A DNA stretch of 64,000 nt from Gonatopus flavifemur (Eukaryota; Arthropoda; Insecta; Hymenoptera; Dryinidae), in NCBI GenBank assembly GCA_018340375.1, contig JAFFJZ010000010.1, positions 12,648,001 to 12,712,000 on the forward strand, given 5' to 3'. The position numbers and the translations under genes are program-made. The notes under the pieces were generated by a model, which was not told where the DNA came from, made no database searches, and was given only the letters and a program-made list of their open reading frames with translations. This document shows, piece after piece, positions 1 to 12,060 of this stretch (position 1 is the first letter of the stretch; each line of letters opens with the position of its first letter).

Positions 1-446
1 TATCGCATTATTGGAGCGTTTGGAGGCCTAAATTGCGAAGAAACAACCGCATATGGCAAAGAAAAACATTTCATTTCATCAAAACAACGCACCATGTCAC
101 AAGTCAATCAAAACAATGGCGAAACTACATGAATTGAACTTCGAATTGCTTTCACGTCCACCGTATTCACCAGATTTGGCTCCCAGTGACTACTGACTGT
201 TCGCAGACCTAAAAAAAAATGCTCGCCGCTAAGAAATTTCGGTCGAATGAAGAGGTTCTCGCTGAAACTGAGGCCTATTTTGAAGCAAAAGATAAATCGT
301 TCTACAAAAGTGGTATTGAAATGTTAGAGCGGTGCTGGAATGATTGCGTTGTTTTTGATGGAGATTACGTTGATGAATAAAGCTAATTTCAGACAAAAAA
401 ACCGTGTTTTCTTTGTTAGGCCCGGGACTTTTCAGCCCATGTGTTA
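1..446 (+). pseudogene. mariner transposon, 3' part, dead (irritans-like)
   Basis: Right-hand part of a Tc1/mariner transposon whose 5' part lies outside the window. Frame 2 from position 8 reads as mariner transposase, with the block around HQNNAPCHKS (the second catalytic Asp position reads Asn, HDN to HQN) and PPYSPDLAPSDY (third catalytic Asp). It is broken by a TAA at about 29, by a TGA replacing the Trp after SDY (about 197), and by one extra A in a 9-A run near 211-219 that shifts the frame. After the shift the frame runs to the normal end VDE and a TAA at 378-380. The 3' terminal inverted repeat follows at 418-444 and ends in a TA. It resembles Himar1-type irritans ends (GGGACTTTTCAGCC core on this strand). 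It cannot make an active enzyme. Confidence 0.88.
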
Positions 447-499
447 GTTATTTAAGAAAACTGCGATTGAATTCGCGTTCATCGGAGTTGATGGTATTC

Positions 500-921
500 T
501 TTGTACAGAACAAGACAATCTTTCTGAAAATTTTAAAAAGATTCAAAAGGGTTCAGGGAAATTCAGAGAGAGGTAAAATTTGTCATCCAAAATTTCCGAG
601 AAATTCAAGAAGATTCAGAGAGATTCAAAAAAATTAGAAGAAGAGTGAATTGAGAAACGTTCCAGTCCAAGATGTCGAAGAGAGATTTGGAGAGATCCTG
701 AGAATGCAGGGGAATCATGCGCTCAAGTTTTCAGAAGAATTCAAAAAAACTTTGACAAACTGTGAGGGATTCAGAGAAACTCAGAGAAAGTTAGAGGGAT
801 CCGGGATGCATCCAACAAACCTCTGCATTACTCTGAACCACTCTGAATCCCTCGGAGAAATGTTCCAAAACATGGAGAGATTCAAAGAGATTCAGCAAGA
901 TTTCTTTCTACCAGAGTCCAC
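500..921. repeat. degenerate ATTCAGAGA-type element
   Basis: Interspersed short units of the kind ATTCAGAGAGATTCA, imperfectly repeated. The right end, TTTCTTTCTACCAGAG, resembles the CCCTGGTGAAAAAATC terminus of the intact copy at 46838-48466, and the left side has the matching CAATCTTTCTGAAA. The open frames here are by-products of the repeat and are not called as genes. Confidence 0.5.
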
Positions 922-2543
922 AAGGATTTATTTTTACAGCTGCAACGGGTACTCTTTACGAATACTTCACGCATTCTTGATGCTTATCTCAAGAATTCTT
1001 TTGATACTCTATGTGCTCTTATAGAATACCACACGAATTCATGAAAATGAATTCCGTAGTTGTTCTTTACTTTGAATTCCCTGCGGACTCAAAAGGGGCT
1101 CGTGTCCTGTGCGAATTTTCATGTCTGAGATTAAAAACGCTTCAAGATGTCTGTAATAAGAAATTTAAGGTCCTGATGTCGGTTTTGAAGAGAATCAGTC
1201 ATGTTTTATATAAATTATATCAAATTTTTGTCGATATTTATGCTTGCAAAATTCAGTAATTTATACTCCAATCATGCTCTTTGTTTTTAAAAATTCTGTT
1301 CATATTTGCTGTCAAAATTATTTATATTTCCTTATTGATCACCAAAATTCTTTTCCTGTTAATTTGAGATTACTTATGTGAGTCAATGTGACGCAAAATA
1401 CCCATGAACAATAGTGGTCAGTCTTTGAACATACGTAATTCAGAGTTGAATAACTGAAATATGAAGTTTCATCATTTTAGTAAATTTGGAAGCTGATATT
1501 CTGGAACCAAAATTCACATGAATGAATCATGACCTCTGTTTGCACTAGCTACACTTTTCTACAATTTCAAGGGAACTAGGAGAACGAACCCAAACATAAA
1601 TTATCGCTCATCTCCATCACTATATTCATCACTGATAATTAAATATCGGATTATATGCGAACTTGAATTTTTATTCCTTTTCATTTTCATTCAATACTTG
1701 ATAGTTCATTTTTTATTGAATATATATAAATTATATGATCCCATAAATTAATATAAAGTCATAATCATATAAAATATTGAATAGTTGAGTTCAGTGGGTG
1801 CGTTCAAAGGTCTCCAAAGTAGCTCCAAGTATTTCGGATTCGCTGTTTTCAGCGAGAAAAACAACTCGATTATTTTGCAGGGAGAAATTTTTGTGAATTC
1901 ATAGACAAAAATCCGCCTCCAAATTAATTCTTATTCGACGTTGATTAATTTTGTTTTTGAGTACTTAGAAAGAGTCCTAGTTTAATTTATTACTGCACCA
2001 TTTTTGTAATACTCCACTCATCCTGAAGAAAATTTGAATCAAAGTTGAAACAAAGTTCTTTGTGAATTGCCAGTTGGACAATATCGATGCTTTTTTCGTT
2101 GAAAATTTATCGAGTTCTTATCAAATCTTATGAAATTGAAAAAATGAAAATTAAGTTGACGGTGGATTTTTGTCCATAAATTGAGCAAATTCTCCATTGT
2201 GGTTTGGTACAAGTTGGAGCAACTCAAAGCACGTAGAACAAACTTAATTGAATCGATGAATAAGCATGAAATTGTCAGAAATGAAATTTTAATAATTTAC
2301 TTATTACGGTACAGAGTCCAAATTCCGAGGAACATTTTTTTTCAATTTTAGCAACAAAATTTTTCAACAAAATTTCAGGGAAAAATTGTTTTCGATAAAG
2401 TTTTGGGAAAAAGATTTGTTGGAAGTTTAAAATTTGCGATTTTCCAAGTGGGTATGCGGCAAAGATGCTAAAACTCTCTTATGCTTTTTCGAATGGGAAA
2501 TTATGCTGTATTATACTTGCAAATTTCGGGCTAATTCCAATCA
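922..2543. other. intergenic, no feature seen
   Basis: AT-rich sequence. I see no convincing ORF, paired inverted repeat or RNA gene here. Confidence 0.5.
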
Positions 2544-2815
2544 CACTGAGAATCCGATTTCTTAGATTTGAAGAAAATTTCTTTGCCCTCATTCTGATAA
2601 ATCTTGTTTTCAATGGGAAAGATAGTTTATTCCAATGAAAGAATTTTTCATTGAATTGAAATTATATTCTTCGAATTCAAGAAGAAATATATTTCTTTCT
2701 CAATTTGGAAATTTTTTGTTTCAATTTGATGAAAAATTTCTCTATTGAAAAAAATATTTATTAGAATGAGAGCAAAGGAAATTTTCTTTCAATCTAAAAA
2801 ATTGTGTTCTCAGTG
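2544..2815. mobile_element. MITE, CACTGAGAA ends
   Basis: Foldback element of 272 bp. The left end CACTGAGAATCC and the right end GTTCTCAGTG are inverted, and the arms contain matching GAAAATTTCTTTGC / GCAAAGGAAATTTTC blocks. The 2-bp flanks are CA and TA, so the duplication is imperfect or mutated. A degenerate relative is at 7610-7830. Confidence 0.72.
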
Positions 2816-4101
2816 TACATATTCCAGTACAATAGAAATATCAAGCTAAAATCACATTATTTGAATTTGTAATTTTATGCTCCTAGCATAAAATTAAATA
2901 TGTCTATCCATATTTTCTACAAATCTATGAAAATTAAATACTTCCTCTACAAAAATCCACACAGCTTGGACATGTCTCAAATGAACTCCCATTATGTCAG
3001 TGCTGAAAGAATTCTTTTTGAATCCCAGAGAATCATAAAGAATTCATTCTGAACTGTCATGACGGGGACTCCTAAAGAATCCCACGATTACTTCATAAAG
3101 AATTCTTTACTAATTCATCGGAAAGAATCGATTCTGTTTAAGAACCGACATCACTACTCGAGGGCACTATAGGTGATAAATTCAATTTTAATCCAACTTT
3201 GATTTTTAATATCACCTAAACTGAGTGAACTAGTCGTATTCTATTCATTTCCGATGACACAATATTGAATATTTCGTCAGATGTTTCATAGTAATTTCTC
3301 TTGGAACACAGAAACACTTCTTAAAACTGATGATAAAAATTCCATGGAAGCATTCAAAATTATTATCATCGAATGCATCAAGAGTTCCTTTTATAATCAG
3401 TATTAAATAATATTTATCTAATTTATTCTTGAATATCTAAGATATGACGAAGTACCTCCGTATCCTCCGCTATTCCCCTGATAAAAGAACAATGACATTG
3501 CAAAGCATGAACAGTGGAACAGTTTCCTAGTCTTATCACAATAGTTGATTTACACATCGTATGATACGTGATGCTTAAGCTGTACTGTTGTACTCTTTTG
3601 AAAACTATTTATTCTTCATTTTGATACTCCAAAATAACTGTCGTTATGAAAATTTGTAACCTTTCTTCACCAAATGCATCGTTTATAACAGTAATTCTCA
3701 TTTCGAATAAAAGAGTGGAGTCTCAGAGAAACAAAGAAAGAACGTTCCATATTGTCTGTTAATGATTGTGTGAATAATGTAAATGTTTGCACAACAATCT
3801 TCGATAAATATTCAAAATTGGCTCTATTCGCGTCAGTTCATTTAAAGCGTACGAAACCAAGTGTGCATTGTTTTTCTCGTTATCGCATATTATTTTTACG
3901 CATTGGAGAGTCTTTCGTGTTTAAAATGCGATGATCGAATAAAAAAATTTATTTTATAACTAATTATTAAAAACTCTTCAGTTGTTTCGCGTTCTGAGCG
4001 ATAAGAATATCTACAAGAGTTTAGAATACTTGGAATTGAAATGAGTTTCATTATTGTCATTTTAGAAAATTCAATATTGAAAAGAGTCGAGTGTCTTACC
4101 A
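2816..4101. other. intergenic, weak repeat only
   Basis: Around 3005-3150 there are several AAAGAATTC-type words and a loose inverted pattern, perhaps an eroded foldback element. Otherwise nothing supportable is seen. Confidence 0.35.
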
Positions 4102-4253
4102 CACTGTAAAAAATTTTCTGAATTCGCAAATGTATTCTGAAAACTTATCCATATTGTTCTCAATTTTCAGAATGAATCTGAATATTCAGAAAAACTTTCT
4201 GCTGTAAAAACATCACAGAAACGGTCTGAGTTTTCAGAAAATTTTTCACAGAG
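4102..4253. mobile_element. MITE, CACTGTAAAAAATTTTCTGAA ends
   Basis: Short foldback of 152 bp. The left arm CACTGTAAAAAATTTTC pairs with the right GAAAATTTTTCACAG. No clear flanking duplication remains. Confidence 0.6.
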
Positions 4254-4896
4254 GATGTGAAACTTTCGAGTGAAAACATTTTTTAAAATTATATATAATT
4301 TATGTATAATTCAATTTGGTACATATAAGAGTTTATATATAATTGTTAAGATTTTTCTACTCAGGTTCATTTGGAGAGCTCCTGCATAGAATATATATAT
4401 ATAAAAATTCTGTCTTCAAAGAATACAAAATATACATAAGATTCATAAAAATTGTACATGAATTCTATAGAAAGTACACAGGTTAACAAAAAATAATGTT
4501 TCCCTTGCGCATAAGATTCATTTGAGATTTTCTTATTTTTCATGCAAAAATATGACGAAAAATCCCACTATATATTATCCAAAAAGAATTCAAAATGTAA
4601 ACACGATGAAAGATTAGATTTGAAGGTTAATTAGAGAAACTTCTGTCAAATATGAGAGAAAAAGCAAATTTGTTGACTTTTAAATATTTTTGATATCATT
4701 TCAATTTTATTTTTAACCGACACAATAATTCGTGTTTGTTTTATAATTTGATGGATTTTCATTTATTCCGTGCCATCAGTCGTTTAGCCGCAAATTCAAA
4801 CTTGGAATTAAAAAAAATTTTTTTCTCCATATTTCTGAGAATAAGCGGAATGAAAATCACATAGCCAGATCCCGTGCGCAAAATTGTTGTTCACCG

Positions 4897-5137
4897 CACT
4901 GTTAAAAAACCATTTGTGAATTTCCCACACAAAATTGTGAAATAATTAACACATACTTTGTTTTGAATATTGAATTCACCACCGATTTCATGAGATTCAT
5001 ACCAATTTTTGTATGAAAACCATTTGAAGATAATATTGTGTTTGAATTTCAAGATTAGTGTGGGAGAATTAATACAAAAATGTGTGTTAATTGCTTCCAA
5101 ACTTTTTTATTAGAATTAATACAAACGTTTTTCACAG
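4897..5137. mobile_element. degenerate CACTGTTAAAAAA-type MITE
   Basis: It begins CACTGTTAAAAAACC and has a weak mirrored end, TTTTTCACAGGG. Internal blocks with AATTAACACAT and TGTGTTAATTGC are inverted to each other. The boundaries are approximate. Confidence 0.4.
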
Positions 5138-5748
5138 GGCAATGTTATATTTCATGCAATTCATGTTCAATGAACCTTCCTGTTTGACGAAATTCGTTTG
5201 TGAAATTGTGAAAAGATTCACTTAAAGAAAACCTGGTTTTGAGACCCGCTATGAATTGAGGGAAAACTTCGCGCAATCATGGAGCAACTCTTCTACCATT
5301 GGGAGGGTTCAACTTCATTGGGAAAACTTTTTTCTCTGGTGCCCGAAGTTTGGTAACTGATTCGGTGATTTGGTGCGTTGAATGCGAAACGAATATCAGA
5401 TTTCTTGGATCAACTCAATTTTTATTATCTTTTATACATCATTTTCGTATATAATCTATATAATTGATGAATTATATATATATATAATTATAAAAAACGA
5501 CCTGACTCAACAAATCTGATGTTGTTTTCGTATTCAGGGCCCTAAAACTACTCCGAATCAGTTCTCAAGCCTCAGACATCAAAATGGCTGTTGACCAGTT
5601 CATCATTGCACAATTGACATGCTTTGCGCGATCATTGTGTCTTCTCGCTAAAAAAATTTTCAGTTGAACTAAATCCGTAACAATAATATTTACGATGAAG
5701 TTGCAGCCCCCTGGCTACCATCATTTTTCGAGAGAAATTTTGTAATTA

Positions 5749-6135
5749 CATTGAGAGAAAAAACTGTAGCTGAAAATGAGCCCGAGTACAGTTTTCAGTC
5801 ACTGTATCGGTATTTTCACTATCACAGCGATTCTCATACACTGTAAAAAATTGCTTCCTAAATTTCATAGAAATGTATGTGAAGCAATTAACATATACAT
5901 TTTGTATCGAATTTTCAAAACTTCTTTGGCTTTTCATATGAAATTTTATGATATCTAATACAGAATTATGATTTCCCATGCATTTTTATATGAATTTTCA
6001 CACATTTCGCATTAAATTTCATGAATTCATGATTGAACTTGATTTCAATTACAAGTTTCGGAATTTTCATATACATCTGATATCGGAAATTTCAGAATAT
6101 TTTTTACAGTGTACAGCTACAGTTTTTTCTCAGTG
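5749..6135. mobile_element. MITE (outer), CATTGAGAG / CTCAGTG ends, TA duplication
   Basis: The left end CATTGAGAGAAAAAACTG and the right end CAGTTTTTTCTCAGTG are a near-perfect inverted pair, flanked by TA at 5747-5748 and 6136-6137. Most of its length is a second MITE inserted between the arms (5839-6111). Confidence 0.78.
5839..6111. mobile_element. MITE (inner), CACTGTAAAAAAT ends, TA duplication
   Basis: 273-bp foldback starting CACTGTAAAAAATTG and ending ATTTTTTACAGTG, with TA on both sides (5837-5838, 6112-6113). It lies inside the element at 5749-6135 and is therefore younger. Confidence 0.8.
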
Positions 6136-6657
6136 TAGTTTTCAAAGTGTAATAATTTTAGATAAATAAAGTTTCTGTCAACCCCATTTTCTCAAACTCA
6201 GTGATGTTGACTGTCCAATCAAAAATGTTTATAATCTTCAACATTCATCTTTATTTCAGAAAGAAAATCAGTTCATAAAATTTGCACACAATAGAAGGGA
6301 GTTGAGCGCTCGAATCATCACGGATGAAAATTGTAAAACTACATTGCATAACACGCGTGTTAGTGATCAATTGATTAAACATAGAACTGATTTCAAATCA
6401 ATTCGATATTCGCGTTTTTATTCAAATGTCCATGGCCTAGTTAATAAAAGATATTTTGGATCGAATGAACATCTTGTATTTTATTTCAATAAACAACGAT
6501 TCCTCGATTATTCCTCCAATTTTGATTGTATTTCTTCTCGATTGATCGGAATTAATCGAAATCAATTTATCTACAGTAGTGTGGCATTCTTGTGTGATAG
6601 TAGAGAGGTATGAAAAATTGGAATACTTTGACTTGTCTAATTTTTTAGATCCATCAG

Positions 6658-6804
6658 CAGTGGCGGATTTAAAAATGCTCCACCTCTCTTCAATCGACAT
6701 TTAACAAAGGATAACACTATACGAGCAGTAATTACGAGCACTGCTTGTAGTGTTTTCCTTTGTTATATGTCGATGGAGGAGAGGTATTTTTTGATCCGCT
6801 ACTG
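6658..6804. mobile_element. hAT-type MITE, CAGTGGCGGAT ends
   Basis: 147-bp, almost complete palindrome starting CAGTGGCGGATTT and ending ATCCGCTACTG. The flanks TCCATCAG (6650-6657) and TCCATCGA (6805-6812) look like an aged 8-bp duplication, as expected for the hAT superfamily. Confidence 0.75.
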
Positions 6805-7600
6805 TCCATCGATTCCCCGAAGTACCGTTTTTAGGTTGAATCTCAACGATTTGTCAATTAATTCAGCGAAATCCACTGTTTTTTTTGGACCATTCACAGA
6901 TTACTCGTTCTTCCCCGCGGGATTATCAAATTTTGAAGGTTATTTCTATTGAAGGGCGATTGAGAATTATTTCTTCATAGATTTCTCTGAGTTCTCCACT
7001 CTTTCAGTTACTTGCCGTTTGGAGCATTAAATGGCAAGCAGAGCGAGCGTCTTCGAATTTTAAAAAATGTGAGCGAAACGAGCACATTTGGGACAATCAA
7101 TAGCGTCCCCAAATTTGAAGAGTACGATCGAAACGAGCTCCATTTTAAGCATTGAGTAACGAATGGAGCGGAACAATTCTAATTCAGAAGCGCGAGCTCT
7201 GCAAATGTCAATCTTGACCAGTGCTGTGAAGCCTCCCGATTTATCGAAGGACAATTGCAGTATTTACATAGACAGACTGGATTTATCAATACTGAGAAAA
7301 GTTACCCGTTTACGGATGAGATACACGGAGAGAAATGTATTTGGAAAAATTACCATTTTATTCGTAAACTAGAACTATTCGAAAAAATCAGATAATAACT
7401 TATAACATAATTTCTAATAATTGTCATCTGTGATGGTAAAAATCCAAATTAATCTCGATTTTTACCATCACAGATGACAATTATTAGAAATTATGTTATA
7501 AGTTATTGTCTGATTTTTCCGAATAGTTCTAGTTTACGAATAAAATGGTAATTTTTCCAAATACATTTCTCTCCGTGTAAAAGAGGAATACAACGATGCA
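6805..7600 (+). repeat. dispersed repeat R1, copy 1
   Basis: This stretch is collinear with the pieces of 23625-26508 left after removing insertions there. Shared words include GATTACTCGTT, GAGCGAGCGTC / GGAGTGAGCATC and CCCGATTTATCGAAGGA. Both copies carry the MITE with ACACGGAGAG ends in the same place. The gene content is not recognisable. It may be part of a non-autonomous hAT element, since copy 2 ends near ATCCGCTATAG. Confidence 0.65.
7324..7577. mobile_element. MITE, CACGGAGAG ends, TA duplication
   Basis: 254-bp, almost perfect foldback from CACGGAGAGAAATG to CATTTCTCTCCGTG, with TA at 7322-7323 and 7578-7579. The second copy in repeat R1 (26246-26435) occupies the same position but lacks the centre of the palindrome. 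Confidence 0.85.
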
Positions 7601-7609
7601 TTGACCGAC

Positions 7610-7830
7610 CTATTTCTTAGACTGGAAGAAAATGTCTTCACCCTCATTCTCATAAATCTTGTTTCCAATGGAAAAAATAATTCATTTCAATAAGAAATTT
7701 TTTTATTATATTCTTTTAGGAATATACTTCTGTTTCAATTTGAAAATTCTTCGTTTCGATCTGATGAGAACTGTGTTCATTGAAAAAGAGATTTATTAGA
7801 ATGAGGGTAAAAAAATTGGGTTCTCAGCGT
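7610..7830. mobile_element. degenerate CACTGAGAA MITE
   Basis: Related to 2544-2815: shared TTTCTTAGA.TGGAAGAAAAT start, CCCTCATTCT.ATAAATC, ATTTATTAGAATGAG and a right end TTCTCAGCGTGG. The left terminus is worn. Confidence 0.6.
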
Positions 7831-7837
7831 GGAGACG

Positions 7838-9055
7838 GTTAAACTTTATTTCACTTGATGAAATAAAATTCTCAATGTTCCAACCAGTGGTGTCGATCCT
7901 GAGTGAGGATCGGATCGATCCTAGGATCAGAGCTATTTGGATGGATCGAGTATATAAATCGATTCTATAACTCACAGAAAAGATCGATCTTTTAGCATTT
8001 TTAAGGATAGATTTGAAAAGAATGGTCGAAGTTAGTAAACACAAATAGAAATTGACCTGAAAAGTGGTTAATTCGAATGAAATTAAGCCTTATTTTCAAC
8101 ATGTCATTCAGATAAAATGTAAATTAACAGATTCATATAACAAAATTAAAATTCATCGATCTATCTGAATATTTTCTCATTTTCGTTTCTCATCTTATTG
8201 TCTCTCGAAAATCTCATTCTTAAATCTAGACACTATTCAAAAAATTCTCAAATTCGATAGAAAATTTCTGGTGAAATTTAATATTCCCATATCATATTTA
8301 ATAAAGTTTTTTAAATGGAATATGATTTATGGAATTTTAAAAGTTTTTATTGGAATATAAGAAACTATTTATTGAAATTACAAATATCGAATTAAGATTC
8401 AGAAGAAAATTTTTCAAATCAAGAATTATATTCTTGAAATTGATATCATATTATGAAATTTGATAGATTGTGTTATATAAAAAATTTCATAACTTTTTAT
8501 ATGAAATTTAGGGCACAGGGGATCTATGGATTATTTCAATTGTGATGGATTTAAAAAATATAATTTGAATAACCTTATGGGTTTCGCTTCCAAAAATTTG
8601 TTTGACAATTCATGGTCAAATCACATTTTTTTTGTCAACCAACTTCCAAAAGAAAGAAGAATCGATTAATTCGATCCTGGGAAATTTTGGATTGATCCAT
8701 GATATTGATGGATCAGATTTTTCAAGGATCGGCAAAAGATCGATCTTTTTCTCTTAAAAAAGATCGACATCATTAGTTCCGACTCGACAATATCCCAAAA
8801 GTTCAATTTCAGGAACACTTATCATAGGCTCGTCTTCAAGAATCTGTAAGACATTAGAAAAATAATCCGTCAGATTTTTTCGCCATATATTGAGCAGTCC
8901 AGACATTGTGTTTGTATCAACCGTATCATAAAAATTCAGAACATTCAAATCCTTTTTATTTTTAGAAATCGTGCTATCGATGAATTGAAAGTTCATCTCC
9001 AGACTTTTCGGTACTATATCTCCCGATTGAAATTCCCATGATTTTGCATTTATTA
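7838..9055 (-). pseudogene. orphan exon-like fragment, split by a hAT element
   Basis: On the minus strand, about 9055 down to 8776 has one open frame of ordinary protein-like composition. It contains WEFQSGDIVPKSLEMNFQ, then LNIWRKNLTDYFSN and EPMISVPEIELLGYCRVG. The hAT element at 7885-8775 sits inside the RVGT codons. If it is skipped, the frame goes on for about 13 residues (LRILFHQVK) and stops just before a decayed MITE. There is no start codon or good splice acceptor upstream; a TGA precedes it. I do not recognise the family. It is probably a duplicated or relict exon, not a working gene. Confidence 0.4.
7885..8775. mobile_element. hAT-like element, 891 bp, non-autonomous
   Basis: It starts CAGTGGTGTCGATC and ends GATCGACATCATTA (two transitions from a perfect mirror). 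Flanks GTTCCAAC (7877-7884) and GTTCCGAC (8776-8783) give an 8-bp duplication with one mismatch. The ends are rich in GATCGATC words. No transposase frame is seen. It interrupts an exon-like reading frame on the minus strand. Confidence 0.72.
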
Positions 9056-9353
9056 ATCCTTCCGGAAGATCCTTATTGCCAGTTCATTGTTAATCAATTA
9101 GGAACATTTTCAAATGAATAAATGAGTGAGGAATAATGCTCTAAACATTTAGAACTGATCATAAATGTTTTCACTCAAATAACAGTAAATTGTTAACCAG
9201 ATTCTATCGAAAAGAAAGGAATGGATACATTGTACTGACTTCACATCCCTCGCCAGTTACTTGTAAGTTTTCCCGATTAGTGCCTCGCTAGTAAAAAGGA
9301 TAAACTGACGAGTGCGTCATAGTTCACAAGTCAAAATTTCTACCAGGCATATA

Positions 9354-9599
9354 CTGCCGTCCTAAGCCAAAAAGCCGTATGTCAACGAAATTTTTCTCCG
9401 TTTCTTACATGTTCATATTGAAATAGGTTTTTTATGTGTGTTTCAATTGAACACATCTTTACACTATTGAAAACTATGTGAACAACTGTTTTAAACATCA
9501 CGGCGTTGGTATAATTTAACAAATACACATAAAAATAAAATGCTTGATATCTCGAAACATCAAAATTTTGACATACGGCCTTTTGGCTTGGAACTGCAG
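9354..9599. mobile_element. foldback element, CTGCCGTCC / GGAACTGCAG ends
   Basis: About 30-bp inverted ends containing AAGCC..AAAGCCGTATGTCA and its complement, flanked by TATA/TATA (at least TA on each side). It is a non-coding MITE of 246 bp. Confidence 0.65.
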
Positions 9600-10174
9600 T
9601 ATAGATGATTTCCCCATGTTTATGGTGATTTTGCCTGAGATTCGCAGATCCACGATAAGGGATGAATAGAAATCAAATCAACAATTTCATATGTATCTTC
9701 GAACATAAACGTCATCAAAACATGCTGGATATTGAATAATCTATCAACAAGACAACGTCAGAGAGAATAGTGTAAATGCTGATATCGTGGCATGTCCCAC
9801 ATATCAAATGATACTGCGTTGCATAATCTTTTTTTTTTTTTACAATGTGAGTAATGATATAGATGCCTTTCACGCGCATTGAAATGAATTAGAAGCTCTA
9901 TGATTCTGAAAAATGAGGAAGAGAAACGGAACAAAATAAATAACATAATACTGTACCATGAACTCAATTTTATCGGATATTGCCCAGCTTTTCAGTGTTA
10001 ACAAGTATGGTTCAAGTTATGCATATAATTTCAGTATCGTGGATTTCATTACGATGGCAAATATTGATGTTCCTCCCGCAGTCAAAGTCGCTGATAAACC
10101 GCGTTGACATACAAAAGTCAATTCCACGATAATTCGTTCATGTGTTGTAACTAGAATTCGTGAATAGCGCTCCG

Positions 10175-10648
10175 CACGGAGAAAAATGCAGCTCGAAAGG
10201 ATAGTAATCTTTAATAGAAAATTGGAAAATATTTCTTAAAATCTGAGAATATTTCTCGAAATCTAAGAATTTTTCTTAAGTTCGTAATAAACATAAAACG
10301 GTTCAGATTTCTCTTGAATATTGCTCGAAAAACATAAAAACAAATATGAAGTTTCCAAAAGTCGCGCATGAAGTTTACAAAGTAAATAACAAAATTTTGG
10401 AATCTTATTTTCACAGAATTTTGTTATTCACTTTGTGAAATGTCATTCGCGACTTTTGGAAACTTCATATTTGTTTTTATGATTTGTTAAGTATTGATAA
10501 TTTTTCATTGTTTTTCGAGCAATATTCAAGAGAAATCTGAACCGTTTTATGTTTATTTCGAACTCAAGAGAAATTCTCAGATTTTAAGAAATATTTTCCA
10601 ATTTTCTATTGAAGATTACTATCCTGTCGAGCTGCATTTTTCTCCGTG
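10175..10648. mobile_element. long foldback MITE, CACGGAGAAAAATGCAGCTCG ends
   Basis: 474 bp with two arms of more than 200 bp that are nearly exact inverted copies. The left arm starts CACGGAGAAAAATGCAG, and the right arm ends CTGCATTTTTCTCCGTG. Flanks are CG and CA (one difference). A transcript would form a very long hairpin. Confidence 0.83.
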
Positions 10649-11189
10649 CAGAGCGACGTGTTGCAAAATATTGCAAGAGAGGAAGTGATCAATACTTTTA
10701 TCAATCAGTCAATACCGGTGTTTTGATCTTGAAAATATTTCTCGTTGCTTTAACGTGATACGAGCGGTATAATTTTTACGGGACAAACTACAGAAAAATA
10801 CGTGCCTCAATTCAAAATATCTTTCTGTACAGCACTTCTTTAACGTCTCAAGAGATGCTATAGGAAAGAGATATTTTGAGTCGATGTCCGGACTTTTACG
10901 TAGTTTGAAAGCCCAGTCGCTTGTATCCCCCTTAACATTCGTTTTATTCATAACAAAGAACGATAGTATCGAAAAGAATCAGTAACTCCAACTGAAGATG
11001 ATGGAAAACGATTGAAATGAAAACATGTTCCTCTAAAGTTTTGGAAAATTAGCAAAGACATGAACAGCTAATCAATCAGCTCTTGCGGCTGAATTTCAGC
11101 TGTTACTGAGCTGTTGCTGCAGCTCAATTCTTCTCTGTTTAGATATTCTTTAGAGAATCAACTGAGCAAAAAAATCCTTTGAATTGATC

Positions 11190-12060
11190 GAATGTTCATG
11201 CAAAAATTTTTGGGTTTCGCCAATGCTGACAATAAAATATAGCTTGGCGCATTGTTGACAGACAAGGCTTGGCAATCTATAAATCTTTAATGTTGATTAC
11301 CAATAAATACAATGTCGCACCGATGTCGATGTTCGACGGATTTCGTTTGTCAGCCTATTATTGTGGCACAATTGCGCCAAGCTTGGCTCTTGCTTGGCTC
11401 ATCCTTGGCCCAACATTGACTGAACGATAGATTCCATTCAACGCCAGGATCATTTAAGATGAGGTTCAATATTGTCCCAAATTTTGGCCTAGTTTCGGTA
11501 GAAATTAGCTTTCAATGTAGCGCCGATCATTGGTAATAGCATGGCCCAATATTGGCAACCTATATAATATTTTTGCTACGTTACTAATCAAGTGTTTCTC
11601 GCGAGTGGTGAAACGCGTATACGAAGAATATATAAGGCTTAAGTAAGTCTTTGGAAGAACAGTCAATCGCTCTTTACGCTAGAGGGCTCCTACCGCTGAG
11701 CTAACATACATTGTGTCTATTTCTCATAGCAAAATTTACCGATAAAAGACTTCAAACAACATATGTCAAAAATTGCGAAATGCGCATACTTTTTATATAT
11801 TTCTGGGTTAAATATTTTTCACTTTGATCATTGGCGCAGCATTGACAAACAAAATTTCCAATTGTTTGCCAATGATGGTACATTTCATTGCCATTGTTTC
11901 ATCGATGATGGGACTTCATTGGAAAAACAAGTAGGTAAATCATAAAATGATGTTATCATTCCAGGTTTACGCCATGCTTGATTGGCAAGCCTCGGCCATA
12001 CTTTATCTACGTCGCACCAGGCTAGCGCCAATTGCAAATTTTTATATGGGTGGATTTCAT
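11190..12060. repeat. GCCAA/TTGGC-rich dispersed repeat
   Basis: Many short words built on TTGGC and GCCAA (CTTGGCGCA, CCAAGCTTGGC, GGCCCAATATTGGC, GCTAGCGCCAATTG). The same vocabulary is seen at 35850-36500. The right end may be CCCATATAAAAATTTGC on the minus strand. The limits are uncertain. Confidence 0.4.
11650..11712 (-). tRNA. tRNA-like fragment or tRNA pseudogene (SINE relic)
   Basis: Read on the minus strand, TTAGCTCAGCGGTAGGAGC is a good tRNA D-arm and A-box with a GCTC/GAGC stem. It is followed by a 4-bp CTCT/AGAG stem, but the loop lacks the U33-type layout and there is no proper B-box (GTTCTTCC only). It is more likely a pseudogene or SINE head than a working tRNA. Confidence 0.28.

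Noticed and set aside
650..1024. 124-residue open frame at the left end
   Set aside because: Its first part is the same ATTCAGAGA repeat vocabulary and the rest is AT-rich hydrophobic sequence; no domain is recognisable.
6302..6613. 103-residue frame near 6.3-6.6 kb
   Set aside because: Open by chance in AT-rich DNA on both strands; the composition is not protein-like and there are no splice or start signals.
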